A program made the position numbers and the translations under genes. This document shows, piece by piece, positions 57,365 to 64,000 of a stretch of 64,000 nucleotides of DNA (position 1 is the first letter of the stretch; each line of letters starts with the position of its first letter). A model generated the notes under the pieces. It ran no database searches. It saw only the letters and a program-made list of their open reading frames with translations, and was not told where the DNA came from. Source of the DNA: Endosaccharibacter trunci (lineage in GTDB: Bacteria; Pseudomonadota; Alphaproteobacteria; Acetobacterales; Acetobacteraceae); NCBI GenBank assembly GCA_024515975.1, contig JAMSKV010000017.1, positions 1-64,000 on the forward strand. The letters run 5' to 3'.

Positions 57365-57617
57365 GTTCACACCGTTCCGTTCGGCCAACCTGTTTCCCTA
57401 AACCCCTACGATCCCCCCAATTACTAGTTTTCAACATATAGGTTGGAACAGTAGGAACAGTAGGAACACTCCAGCATTGGCGCCTGTTCACACCGTTCAC
57501 ACCTCGCTCTTTTTTGCCCTCTCGGGTCGGAACCGGACGCGCGGAATGCACCGCGCGCCCGAATTTTGGGCGCGCGGTTCCAACCGAGGTCGGAACAGGC
57601 CTCAGCAAGGTGGGAAC
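57365..57617. repeat. Iteron-like repeats and long hairpin: candidate replication origin
   Basis: This gene-free stretch next to the VapE helicase has GTTCACACC at 57365, 57486 and 57495 (the last two in tandem), three tandem 9-base units of GGAACAGTA type at 57445-57471, and further GGAAC/GTTCC half-sites to 57617. Near its centre is a perfect 11-base inverted repeat, ACCGCGCGCCC...GGGCGCGCGGT (57550-57578). Tandem short repeats plus an AT-rich patch (57415-57440) beside replication genes is the usual look of a phage origin. Confidence 0.6.
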
Positions 57618-57634
57618 AGCTTCGATGGTGCGCA

Positions 57635-58948
57635 TTATTCCGCCCTCCCGAGCGGTGGGACTTGTCGTGGTGGCGTTGTTTTCGGAAGCCACGCGCCCGG
57701 CGGAAACCACCCTCTGGTTTTCTTCCCGTCGTCGCCGCGGTAGTCGTGTTTGTGCCAACCGAGGGTTTTGGCGATTGCCGCTACCCTCATCTCCGAGGCG
57801 CGCGTCATTTTATCGACCGCCAGGCCGACGCCGGTAAACAGGATGTCCGCGGTTGTTACCCCCGTCTTCCCTTCAAGAAACTTCTCGACCTTCTGCGTCC
57901 ATGTGTCCTCGGCGACCCGGCTTTCCTGCGCCGTTTCCGCCGTCTGCCGAACGGCGTCATCATCGAGCCAAAGAGAGACGCCCTGTGCTTCACGAACTGC
58001 TGCTTCAGCCCATAGCTGGTCGCGGTTCTGCTCGATCCACTCAACATCGGCGATTGAGCATCGAACGGGCCAGTAGCGGCGGTTGCCCGTCGAGTCCGAC
58101 AGGTAATCCGTCTCGTTTGTCGTCCCGATGAAGATGCACTGACGCGGACGCTCGACAAAACTCCGTCCGTACGATGGTCGGAAATGATCGACCTGCCGGG
58201 AGAAGAACGATTTGGCGGCCTGGCTCGTGCTGCGCACAAGAACCTGCAGCTCAGCGAGTTCGACGCCCCATCGGCCAGCCATGCCTTGCTGAGCGTCCTT
58301 GTCGCCCAGGTCGTGGCTCAAATCGTCCTTGAACCACAGCGGGCTGAATAACGCCTGCGCGGATCTGGACTTGCCGCGCCCCTGCGTACCCTCGAGAACG
58401 AGAACGTGGTCGAACTTGCAGCCTGGCTGGCGGATACGCCTAATTCCAGCTACCAAGAACTTGATGCCGATCGTCTCATGATAGGCATCCTCCGGCGCTC
58501 CGAAAGCGACCGACAGCCAGTTGTCCAGGCGAGGCAGACCATCCCACTTCAGCCCCGCGAGATACTGCCGGACCGGGTGGACCCGGTTCATCTCGGCTGC
58601 AGTCGCACAGGCTTGCTGCGCAACGGGCTGGCTGATCCGCATATCGTAGGTGCGCTGGATATATCCCTGAATCAGTGTGATATCGGAATCGTTGCACGGT
58701 CGCGGATAGGGTCCAGGGGCGGTGATCGATCCGGAAAACGGTATAGGCGGCTTCCGGCTGATGATGACGCTGTGCGCGAATTCGTCGTATGCGAGAAGGC
58801 CAGCCAACTCGGGATCGTTGCCCAGCACGATCAGCGTGTTACTGACCGTCGCGTGAGGACCCTTCTCGCCTCGGCTGAGTTCGCCGAGCCAGGCCATTCC
58901 GCGCGGGCGAAGAGGATGGACGTTGTCCATGTCATCAGCCTCCGACAT
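57635..58948 (-). CDS. VapE-family helicase (virulence-associated E domain)
   Basis: A 437-residue SF3-like helicase. RQYLAGLKWDGLPRLDNWLSVAFG and ETIGIKFLVAGIRRIRQPGCKFDHVLVLEGTQGRGKSRSAQAL contain the VapE signature with Walker A at 187-194. RQCIFIGTTNETDYLSDSTGNRRYWPV is the sensor and arginine-finger segment. In phages it acts with a prim-pol or other primase to start DNA synthesis. It overlaps the prim-pol gene by 14 bases. Confidence 0.9.
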   Translation of the reverse strand: MSEADDMDNVHPLRPRGMAWLGELSRGEKGPHATVSNTLIVLGNDPELAGLLAYDEFAHSVIISRKPPIPFSGSITAPGPYPRPCNDSDITLIQGYIQRTYDMRISQPVAQQACATAAEMNRVHPVRQYLAGLKWDGLPRLDNWLSVAFGAPEDAYHETIGIKFLVAGIRRIRQPGCKFDHVLVLEGTQGRGKSRSAQALFSPLWFKDDLSHDLGDKDAQQGMAGRWGVELAELQVLVRSTSQAAKSFFSRQVDHFRPSYGRSFVERPRQCIFIGTTNETDYLSDSTGNRRYWPVRCSIADVEWIEQNRDQLWAEAAVREAQGVSLWLDDDAVRQTAETAQESRVAEDTWTQKVEKFLEGKTGVTTADILFTGVGLAVDKMTRASEMRVAAIAKTLGWHKHDYRGDDGKKTRGWFPPGAWLPKTTPPRQVPPLGRAE

Positions 58949-59774
58949 GGCGCGCCTGGATCGGACGCTTCAGGCCGGCGGTGATTCCGGACCGTATCGT
59001 GTCTCTTGCCTCGCGCGATGGGATGTTTCGTTGCCGCGCCGCTTGGTCCAGCGCGCTCTCGGCCTCGTCCTGACTAAGCATGCCGGCCCCGCACCAGCCG
59101 CCGAGACGAAACGCCTGCTTGTTCAGCGTAACGTTGGCTTGTCCGGACGGTGCATCAGCGATCGCATGGATCGCGCGCATGATGGCGGTCCTGGCGCGCT
59201 CCGACGTTGGCACCCACGGGCCGGAGAAAGGCCGTTCAGGCGCAGGCGCCAGAGCCGCTGACAGCCATCCAGGAATGCTGGGAAGGTTGACTTCCCATGG
59301 CGCGCATCCCTCTCGCCACCTGTAGTGACCGCCGGTCACTGGATGGCGCGAAGGCGGAATTACGATTGCCTGTCGGCCACGATGCGGATCGAGCCCCGGC
59401 GCCGGCTGTCCGGACATACCGCGCAGCTTCTCTCCCTGATGCTTGAAGAAGAGAGCTGCACCGCCTGACCCGCCGGTGCGCGTCATCGGACGCGGCGGCA
59501 ATGGGCCATGCTTCGACACAAGGTCGGCCATAGCGGCAAAGCCGTCATGATGGTGAGTGCCGGGACGATCGACATCAAGAGCGAACAGGCCTGACGGACC
59601 GCAGACCACGCGCCAGTTGCAGTCCGGATAAGCGTCAGACCACCGCTCAATTTGGTCGAGATCACAGGTTGCTGCGTCCGCAGCGCCCTTGAAGCATCCG
59701 GCTTTGCTTGTGGCCGACATGGGATAAACGGCCCAGCCGAGAAGGGCGACGCGCTCGATCTGGTCAGGGATCAT
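58935..59774 (-). CDS. Bifunctional DNA primase/polymerase (prim-pol) protein
   Basis: A 279-residue protein. The AEP primase fold is seen in LLGWAVYPMSATSK, then VCGPSGLFALDVDRPG with catalytic D67-x-D69, and later PRPMTRTGGSGGAALFFKHQG with the conserved His region. A C-terminal helical PriCT-like part follows. It lays primers for phage replication; the VapE helicase downstream should be its partner. Confidence 0.87.
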   Translation of the reverse strand: MIPDQIERVALLGWAVYPMSATSKAGCFKGAADAATCDLDQIERWSDAYPDCNWRVVCGPSGLFALDVDRPGTHHHDGFAAMADLVSKHGPLPPRPMTRTGGSGGAALFFKHQGEKLRGMSGQPAPGLDPHRGRQAIVIPPSRHPVTGGHYRWREGCAPWEVNLPSIPGWLSAALAPAPERPFSGPWVPTSERARTAIMRAIHAIADAPSGQANVTLNKQAFRLGGWCGAGMLSQDEAESALDQAARQRNIPSREARDTIRSGITAGLKRPIQARHVGG

Positions 59775-60094
59775 GACGACACCCGCAGCCCTGCAAGAGC
59801 ATCGTCGACGCTGCGTGCCAGAATGTATCGGCCGCCGGCGCGCTCGAAATTGCGCTGCCAGATCGCCTGCTCTTTCCGCTGCCGGCCGGTCGGCGACTTC
59901 ACCTCAATGCCGTAAGCCTGGCCGCGGTAGGCGCCGAGAATATCTGGCTGTCCCGGCACGCCGAAGCGGATAGGTTTGCCGTCAGACCGGGTGGCGACAC
60001 CGCTATTGCTACGCCAGAACATCGCGCTCGGCAGGGCAGTGATGGCGACCAGGATATCGGCCTGGATGGCGGCCTCGGACCGGTGCATCGTCAT
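59771..60094 (-). CDS. VRR-NUC domain nuclease
   Basis: A 107-residue protein that is nearly all one VRR-NUC domain: QADILVAITALPSAMFWRSNSGVA, then VPGQPDILGAYRGQAYGIEVKSPTGRQRKEQ with Asp51, Glu64 and Lys66 of the PD-(D/E)XK active site and the following Gln. Stand-alone phage VRR-NUC proteins cut branched DNA. Overlaps both neighbours by 4 bases. Confidence 0.88.
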   Translation of the reverse strand: MTMHRSEAAIQADILVAITALPSAMFWRSNSGVATRSDGKPIRFGVPGQPDILGAYRGQAYGIEVKSPTGRQRKEQAIWQRNFERAGGRYILARSVDDALAGLRVSS

Positions 60095-61542
60095 GCCGCC
60101 ACCTGCGCTGCTTCGGCGCGTGCGCGGAGCTGATGACCGACCCACCGGTGATGATAGCCTCGCGCTCGGGCGATCATCCGCAGGTGATCCTCGCTTTGAG
60201 CGCGGGCGATCAGCGCTTGCAGTTCCTGGCCGTAGGCCCGTGCCGGATCGATACCGCCGGCCCATGTCCAGGGATCGGTCACGGCCTCAAGCTCGCCGAC
60301 GACCGCCTCGCTGATGGCACCACGGACACCGCCGACCGGGTTCAGGATCGGGCAGCGTTCGTCCGGATCGTCCTCGGCGAGCGTGCATTCCTGTTCGGCG
60401 ATCATCACCGCGTCTTTGATCGGGAAAGCGCGTAGGCAGGTGTCGCAGGTGCGGATCTTCACCGCGTCCTTGGGCTTGGAGCCGTCGAGCGTCCAGTTGC
60501 GAGGGTCGGATGGAAAGCCGTGCTTCCGGGCGTTGCCGACGTGATCGAGGATGATAGCGCGCGAGCCGTCTGGTTTGGGTCGCAGCGCGCGCCCGACCTG
60601 CTGCAGATAGAGGCCGACGCTGCATGTCGGGCGCAGCAGGATCGCGCCAGCCACAGCCGGAATGTCGACGCCTTCGGACACCACGTCCGCGGCGGTCAGA
60701 ACCTGGATGCGGCCGGCGGCCAGATCGTCCAGCCGCTGTTTGCGCTCGGCCATTGGGAGCGTGCCGTCTATGCCGGCAGCTGCGATGCCGGCGGCCATGA
60801 ACTGCTCGGCAACCGAGTAGACGTGCTTGACGCCGACGCAGAAGGCGATTGCTGGCCGGCCATTCAGATGCTTGGCGTAATGCTGGACCGCGTCGCCGAC
60901 GATTTTCGCTTTGGTGACCGCGCGAAGCACGTCAGCGGTCCGGTAATCGCTGCCTTCCATGGCGAGCGCTGTCGCGTCGAAGTCCGGGCTGGGCAGGAAG
61001 TAGTCGTAGGGGGCCAGAAACCCCTGATCGATCAGTTCCCGTGTCGAAGGTCCCTGGACCATGTGGTCGAAGAAGTCGCCGAGACCGGCGCCGTCGGTGC
61101 GCGCTGGCGTTGCGGTGACCCCTAGGACCAGAGCGTCGGGCCACGCATTCAACATGCCCTGATATTGGCCGGCGGGCGTATGGTGCGCCTCGTCGATCAT
61201 AATGAGGTCCGGCGCCGGGAGCTTGTGTAGGCGGCGCGAAACCGTCTGCACCATGCCCACCAGCACCGGGTAGTTCAGCATCGGCCAGCCTGGCTGCACC
61301 CGGCCGTGCTGCACGCCCTCGGCGTCGAGATTACCGCAGATCTGTTCGACCAGCTCGGCACGGTGCGCGACGATCAGAATGCGCTTCTGCTTGGCCGAGA
61401 CGGCACGGCCCATATGGCCGAGAAGGCGGCCTTTTCCGCCTCCGGTTGGAAGCTGCCCAAGGACGCGGCGGTGCCTGCGCTGAAACGCCGCGCGGAAGCC
61501 AGACACCATCTCGATCTGATAGGGACGCAGCTCGACGCTCAC
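60091..61542 (-). CDS. DEAD/DEAH-box (SF2) helicase
   Basis: A 483-residue helicase from a GTG overlapped with the upstream stop. SVELRPYQIEMVSGFRAAF is the Q-motif-like entry, LPTGGGKG (31-38) Walker A, and DEAH 118-121 in APDLIMIDEAHHTPAGQY. The second RecA domain has LLRPTCSVGLYLQQVGRALRP with the QxxGRxxR motif VI. It belongs to the phage/UvsW-like SF2 helicases that remodel forks and recombination intermediates. Confidence 0.92.
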   Translation of the reverse strand: MSVELRPYQIEMVSGFRAAFQRRHRRVLGQLPTGGGKGRLLGHMGRAVSAKQKRILIVAHRAELVEQICGNLDAEGVQHGRVQPGWPMLNYPVLVGMVQTVSRRLHKLPAPDLIMIDEAHHTPAGQYQGMLNAWPDALVLGVTATPARTDGAGLGDFFDHMVQGPSTRELIDQGFLAPYDYFLPSPDFDATALAMEGSDYRTADVLRAVTKAKIVGDAVQHYAKHLNGRPAIAFCVGVKHVYSVAEQFMAAGIAAAGIDGTLPMAERKQRLDDLAAGRIQVLTAADVVSEGVDIPAVAGAILLRPTCSVGLYLQQVGRALRPKPDGSRAIILDHVGNARKHGFPSDPRNWTLDGSKPKDAVKIRTCDTCLRAFPIKDAVMIAEQECTLAEDDPDERCPILNPVGGVRGAISEAVVGELEAVTDPWTWAGGIDPARAYGQELQALIARAQSEDHLRMIARARGYHHRWVGHQLRARAEAAQVAA

Positions 61543-61703
61543 GACGCCACCACCGGTAGCATCACCTCGACCCAGCCGCGCCACATGCGCATCTGCACGC
61601 CGGGAGTCGAGAGGGCCTGATCGGTCGTCATGATCGCGCGCGGAACGGCACGGATGACGCCACCGCGGAACGTGGCGATGCGATGCCAGACGAGGGCGCT
61701 CAT
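61539..61703 (-). CDS. Small phage hypothetical protein (54 aa)
   Basis: MSALVWHRIATFRGGVIRAVPRAIMTTD... is a 54-residue product with overlaps at both ends (stop over the helicase GTG, start over the stop of the CxxC protein). The overlaps are the main support. Function unknown. Confidence 0.55.
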   Translation of the reverse strand: MSALVWHRIATFRGGVIRAVPRAIMTTDQALSTPGVQMRMWRGWVEVMLPVVAS

Positions 61704-61885
61704 GCTGCAACCTGCTTCGCACGCACCCATCCGGTGCTGTTGCAGCGCGCGCAGAGCGCGTACGCCGGAACCGTCGCGCGGGTGAGTAGGTCTCCGCCGG
61801 TCCACGATCCGAGCTTCCAGCCCTTGCCGGCGCAGCCCGGACACTTGCGATTGTGCGAGACGAGATAGAGGCGTCGGATCTTCAC
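61700..61885 (-). CDS. Small zinc-binding protein with two CxxC pairs
   Basis: A 61-residue protein: KCPGCAGKGWKLGS and ALCARCNSTGWVRAK, each CxxCxxxGW as in DnaJ zinc-finger repeats. It may bind zinc through the two pairs. Such one-domain DnaJ-central-like proteins are common in phage early regions; role unknown. Confidence 0.72.
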   Translation of the reverse strand: MKIRRLYLVSHNRKCPGCAGKGWKLGSWTGGDLLTRATVPAYALCARCNSTGWVRAKQVAA

Positions 61886-62151
61886 TGCACATCCTCCGCC
61901 ATCCGCGCCGCGCGGAGGCGAGCGTCCACGTCGCCGCGACGCGCGGTCTCCAGCGCATCACGCAGGCGCTCATTCTCGATCGCGAGCGCATCGTTCTTCG
62001 CGCGCTCGGCGGCAAACATCTCCATCACCGATTGCTGCATAAACGCGAGACCGAACGGCCCTAGACGCAGTTCGCAGAACCGTTCGCCCTTCTTGGACGA
62101 CCCGTCGAAGCCGAAGCCTCGCCAGGCTAGAGTTTGGATTGCTGAAGGCAT
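61882..62151 (-). CDS. Small phage hypothetical protein with coiled coil
   Basis: An 89-residue protein: MPSAIQTLAWRGFGFDGSSKKGERFCELRLGPFGLAFMQQSVMEMFAAERAKNDALAIENERLRDALE. A short beta part is followed by a clear leucine-rich coiled coil, which suggests dimerisation. Starts inside the end of the next gene upstream. Confidence 0.58.
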   Translation of the reverse strand: MPSAIQTLAWRGFGFDGSSKKGERFCELRLGPFGLAFMQQSVMEMFAAERAKNDALAIENERLRDALETARRGDVDARLRAARMAEDVQ

Positions 62152-62384
62152 TGCCTTGTCTCCTCGACCATGCGGTCGATCTCGGCGTGCAGCTTCGGGC
62201 AGTCCGCCATCAGGACAATCAGGTCCTGCATGCGCGGCGCGTTCTTGCCGTACAGCCAGTTCATGAAAGATTTTGTGGTCCAGCCGCGCGAACGGGCAGC
62301 TTTCTTGGCTGCATTCCGAATATCGCCGTAGCGTTCCTGCATGGAGACGCTGACCGCCGCGAGGCAGGCTTCGTTCGTCACCAT
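62127..62384 (-). CDS. Phage helix-turn-helix-like protein
   Basis: An 85-residue helical protein: VSVSMQERYGDIRNAAKKAARSRGWTTKSFMNWLYGKNAPRMQDLIVLMADCPKLHAEID. The AAKKAARSRGWTTKSFMNWLYGKNAP segment is a helix-turn-helix of the kind in small phage regulators (the pattern A-x3-A-x2-G-x6-WL-x-G-x-xP). It probably binds DNA and controls early genes. Confidence 0.68.
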   Translation of the reverse strand: MVTNEACLAAVSVSMQERYGDIRNAAKKAARSRGWTTKSFMNWLYGKNAPRMQDLIVLMADCPKLHAEIDRMVEETRQCLQQSKL

Positions 62385-62746
62385 GACAGCGAGACTTTTT
62401 CGGGAAAGATTTTCCCGAGATTGTTCTGCATGATCGCTCCATTCTCCGTGGTGCCAACCGACGGAGAAGAAACCTTGACCCCCACCGCACCCCAGGAGGC
62501 CACCACCGGACTGATCAACATCGCCACCATCATCGCCCGCGTGGTTGCGCGGGTGCGGGCGGCGATGAATCCGCCGCACGACTTGCAGGACGACGCTTTC
62601 GGCAGGCTGTGCGCGTAGACGACCCGGCGCGAACCGGGGCGCATGCAATCGCACTGGACCTCGACGCGCGCCTGGAGGGTGCGTTCATCCCTCGCCGCGT
62701 GGGCGATGACGGTGCGAGAGCCGAAGCGGGTGCCGATCGGGATCAC
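62378..62746 (-). CDS. Phage hypothetical protein with zinc-ribbon-like core
   Basis: A GTG start at 62746 overlaps the GcrA-like stop (GTGA). The N-terminal 60 residues (IPIGTRFGSRTVIAHAARDE... VQCDCMRPGSRRVVYAHSLPKASSCKSCGG) match a common phage family with G-x-R-F-G-x-x-T-V at the start and C-x-C ... C-x2-C as zinc ligands. The last 50 residues are unlike the family, but the stop overlaps the next start, which supports the full frame. Confidence 0.65.
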   Translation of the reverse strand: MIPIGTRFGSRTVIAHAARDERTLQARVEVQCDCMRPGSRRVVYAHSLPKASSCKSCGGFIAARTRATTRAMMVAMLISPVVASWGAVGVKVSSPSVGTTENGAIMQNNLGKIFPEKVSLSW

Positions 62747-63441
62747 GGCGATAGCGTCTCGGCGGCGCCAGACGGTCGCCGATGCCACGCGGCGGCCTCG
62801 ACGCGCGCATCAGGATTGGCGCCAGTCTTCTGGTAGCAAGCGGCCGCATGCGTGGCGCAGTACGGACGGCCATCGATACGCGGCTCGCTGCATTCGAAGC
62901 GATGCCTCCGGCCGGTGCTGGTCGGAAACTGGCAGCCCTGCCCCGGTTCGAAAGCCACCGATCGCGGAATGAAGATGGTCGAAACGACCGGAGCCTGGAC
63001 AGGAGCCTTATCGACCAGCGCAGGCTTCGGCGCTTGCTGCACGACAGGGGCGGGTTCCGGCGCAACCTCGATGATCACACCGAGCTCGATCATCTTCGCT
63101 CGGATTTCGTCTATCGGGCGCCCCCATTTCGCACTGATCGACTGGATCGCATCTTCGCCGGCATCCAACGCAGCGATCTCCGGAAGGCTCCAGGGATCAG
63201 GCTTCTGCTTCTTTGGTTCACGCGCCGGCTTCACCTTGATGGGACCGGAACGCCCGATCGGGCTGCCTCGGCTGGCAAGCTTGAGACGGTGCACCCGTCC
63301 GATCACCGAGTTCTTGCTGGTGCCAAGCCTGCGGGCGATCTCGCCCGAAGCGGTGCCTGCCTCCCATTCGCGGCGGAGAGTTGCGTCGCGATCGTCCGTC
63401 CAGTTGAACGTCGATCTCCGAAGGACGGTAGCGGCGCTCAT
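62743..63441 (-). CDS. GcrA-like cell-cycle regulator encoded by the phage
   Basis: A 232-residue protein. Residues 13-57 form the GcrA DNA-binding helix-turn-helix: NWTDDRDATLRREWEAGTASGEIARRLGTSKNSVIGRVHRLKL. A second Myb-like region follows (WSLPEIAALDAGEDAIQSISAKWGR), and the C-terminus has the Cys/His motif CQFPTSTGRRHRFECSEPRIDGRPYCATHA of full GcrA proteins. GcrA binds sigma-70 RNA polymerase and reads GANTC methylation in alphaproteobacteria. The phage copy may redirect host transcription. Confidence 0.85.
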   Translation of the reverse strand: MSAATVLRRSTFNWTDDRDATLRREWEAGTASGEIARRLGTSKNSVIGRVHRLKLASRGSPIGRSGPIKVKPAREPKKQKPDPWSLPEIAALDAGEDAIQSISAKWGRPIDEIRAKMIELGVIIEVAPEPAPVVQQAPKPALVDKAPVQAPVVSTIFIPRSVAFEPGQGCQFPTSTGRRHRFECSEPRIDGRPYCATHAAACYQKTGANPDARVEAAAWHRRPSGAAETLSP

Positions 63442-63575
63442 GCACACCCCCGCAACCGCATCCGAAACCCCCAGGCGCGGCGCCCGATGATCCACACCAT
63501 GATGGTGGGGCCAGTGCGCTTCGACGCGAACGGCGACGGTGTGCCGAACAGGTCGGGTTGGTGGGGCGTGGTCAT
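63438..63575 (-). CDS. Small phage hypothetical protein (45 aa)
   Basis: ATG at 63575 overlaps the HNH stop, and the TGA overlaps the GcrA-like ATG, so 45 codons fill the gap exactly. The product MTTPHQPDLFGTPSPFASKR... is basic at its C-terminus. The PDLFG opening resembles short motifs such as beta-clamp-binding peptides (QxDLF); the Q-P-D-L-F here fits that consensus. Clamp binding is inference. Confidence 0.55.
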   Translation of the reverse strand: MTTPHQPDLFGTPSPFASKRTGPTIMVWIIGRRAWGFRMRLRGCA

Positions 63576-64000
63576 GCGGGGATCCCGAAATTCAGGACGG
63601 CGAATTCTCCGAAATGAGCAATCGCGAGCCGATCATAAGCCGCTGCAGCTTCCTCCACGGTGAGAAACACACCGTCGAATATACGCTTGCCGTTGACCTG
63701 GATTCTTGCGCTGAAAGAATCCTTGTTCGCTACAACTCCACGAAACAGCAGAGGATTGCAGTTTGGCTTGGTGTTCGCGGCATTCTGGCTGGACGTGGCA
63801 AAGCGCAGATTCGCCCGGCGATTGTCCAGCCCGTTTCCATTGACATGATCAACGACAACGCCTTTCGGCGCAGACATGATCATTCTATGAAGATAGGTTG
63901 TTTTTCCGCCTATTTTGCAGAAGGCGTAGACCAAACCTACGGGTCGATTTCTCGGACTAGCCGCCCAGCGCCGCAGAAGGATATCCGCAGGAATGTCCTC
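63572..64000 (-). CDS. HNH endonuclease with AP2-type DNA-binding region (5' truncated by window edge)
   Basis: The frame runs off the right edge, so the start is outside; 142 codons are visible. YLHRMIM, VDHVNGNGLDNRRANLRFATSSQNAAN is the HNH_3-type motif with the catalytic His and Asn; then the AP2-like FRGVVANKDSFSARIQVNGKRIFDGVFLTVEEAAAAYDRLAIAHFGEFAVLNF. This is a homing-type endonuclease common in phages, either free-standing or of use in replication/packaging. Confidence 0.88.
   Translation of the reverse strand, partial: EDIPADILLRRWAASPRNRPVGLVYAFCKIGGKTTYLHRMIMSAPKGVVVDHVNGNGLDNRRANLRFATSSQNAANTKPNCNPLLFRGVVANKDSFSARIQVNGKRIFDGVFLTVEEAAAAYDRLAIAHFGEFAVLNFGIPA

Larger units (their letters stand above)
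17929..64000. mobile_element. Contractile-tailed prophage integrated at tRNA-Gly, right end outside window
   Basis: From the tRNA fragment to the right edge there is a continuous phage genome: accessory, lysis, fibre, baseplate, tail, head, packaging, then replication genes, nearly all leftward. A tail sheath and tube show a contractile tail. The portal is SPP1-like. All structural modules look complete, so the prophage may be functional. Integrase, repressor and the intact tRNA-Gly are expected right of the window. Confidence 0.9.

Noticed and set aside
57342..57758. A 138-codon leftward open frame between the nuclease and VapE genes
   Set aside because: It is built from the GTTCC/GTTCAC repeats and the GC-rich hairpin (giving VPTVPTVPT-type sequence) and overlaps the end of vapE. 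I read the region as a repeat-bearing origin candidate, not a gene.
62430..62618. A rightward 62-codon frame with a fair ribosome site before an inner TTG
   Set aside because: It lies wholly antisense to a leftward gene that is tied to both neighbours by start-stop overlaps, so it is more likely a shadow frame.
1..64000. CRISPR arrays, rRNA genes or complete tRNA genes
   Set aside because: No regularly spaced direct repeats with unique spacers were seen, no rRNA sequence, and the only tRNA sequence is the half at 17929-17978.

Overview
The window comes from a GC-rich alphaproteobacterium, most likely a sphingomonad. The grounds are base composition, a DUF2274 gene behind trbI, a GcrA-type regulator, and efflux and regulator genes typical of Sphingomonadaceae. 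It has two parts joined at about 17.9 kb.

Bases 1-17,900 are accessory chromosome. They open with the end of a conjugation gene (trbI) and its DUF2274 partner, so an integrated conjugative element or plasmid-derived island lies to the left. Next come a LysR regulator, a universal stress protein, a three-gene drug-efflux operon (DHA2 pump, HlyD adaptor, NodT outer-membrane channel) with a GntR regulator, and a Tat-exported MRJP-family protein with a small monooxygenase. A leftward redox cluster follows (NQO-type quinone reductase, zinc-type alcohol dehydrogenase family protein, DUF1330, MarR), divergent from a second LysR gene. Then come a ketopantoate-reductase-family gene, an ArsR/MFS pair sharing a palindromic promoter, and an IS256-family element whose transposase is frameshifted.

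At 17,929-17,978 lies the 3' half of a tRNA-Gly(GCC), cut exactly before the anticodon stem. I read it as the left attachment site of a prophage that runs past the right edge; integrase and the intact tRNA should lie beyond 64,000.

The prophage is a contractile-tailed (myovirus-like) phage with almost all genes on the minus strand. From left to right: accessory genes, including a C5-cytosine methyltransferase with a second long reading frame inside it; a rightward run of small overlapping genes; lysis genes (T4-type endolysin, small membrane proteins); tail fibre/spike genes, five of which carry predicted Sec signal peptides; the baseplate set (J, W, V, P/D, X); a toxin-antitoxin pair and exported lysogeny-type proteins placed in the tail block; tape measure; tail chaperone with an A AAA AAC -1 frameshift site; tube; sheath; connectors; capsid; scaffold; portal; terminases; then early genes (nuclease, repeat-rich putative origin, VapE helicase, prim-pol, VRR-NUC, DEAD helicase, GcrA-like regulator, HNH endonuclease). 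Stop-start overlaps of 1-8 bases link most genes, indicating long coupled operons. A leftward terminator at 23.3 kb closes the late operon.

The points I find most worth a second look are the overprinted frame inside the methyltransferase, which has its own Shine-Dalgarno; the run of signal-peptide-bearing fibre proteins; the structured gap at 34.1 kb; and the iteron-plus-hairpin region at 57.4-57.6 kb.
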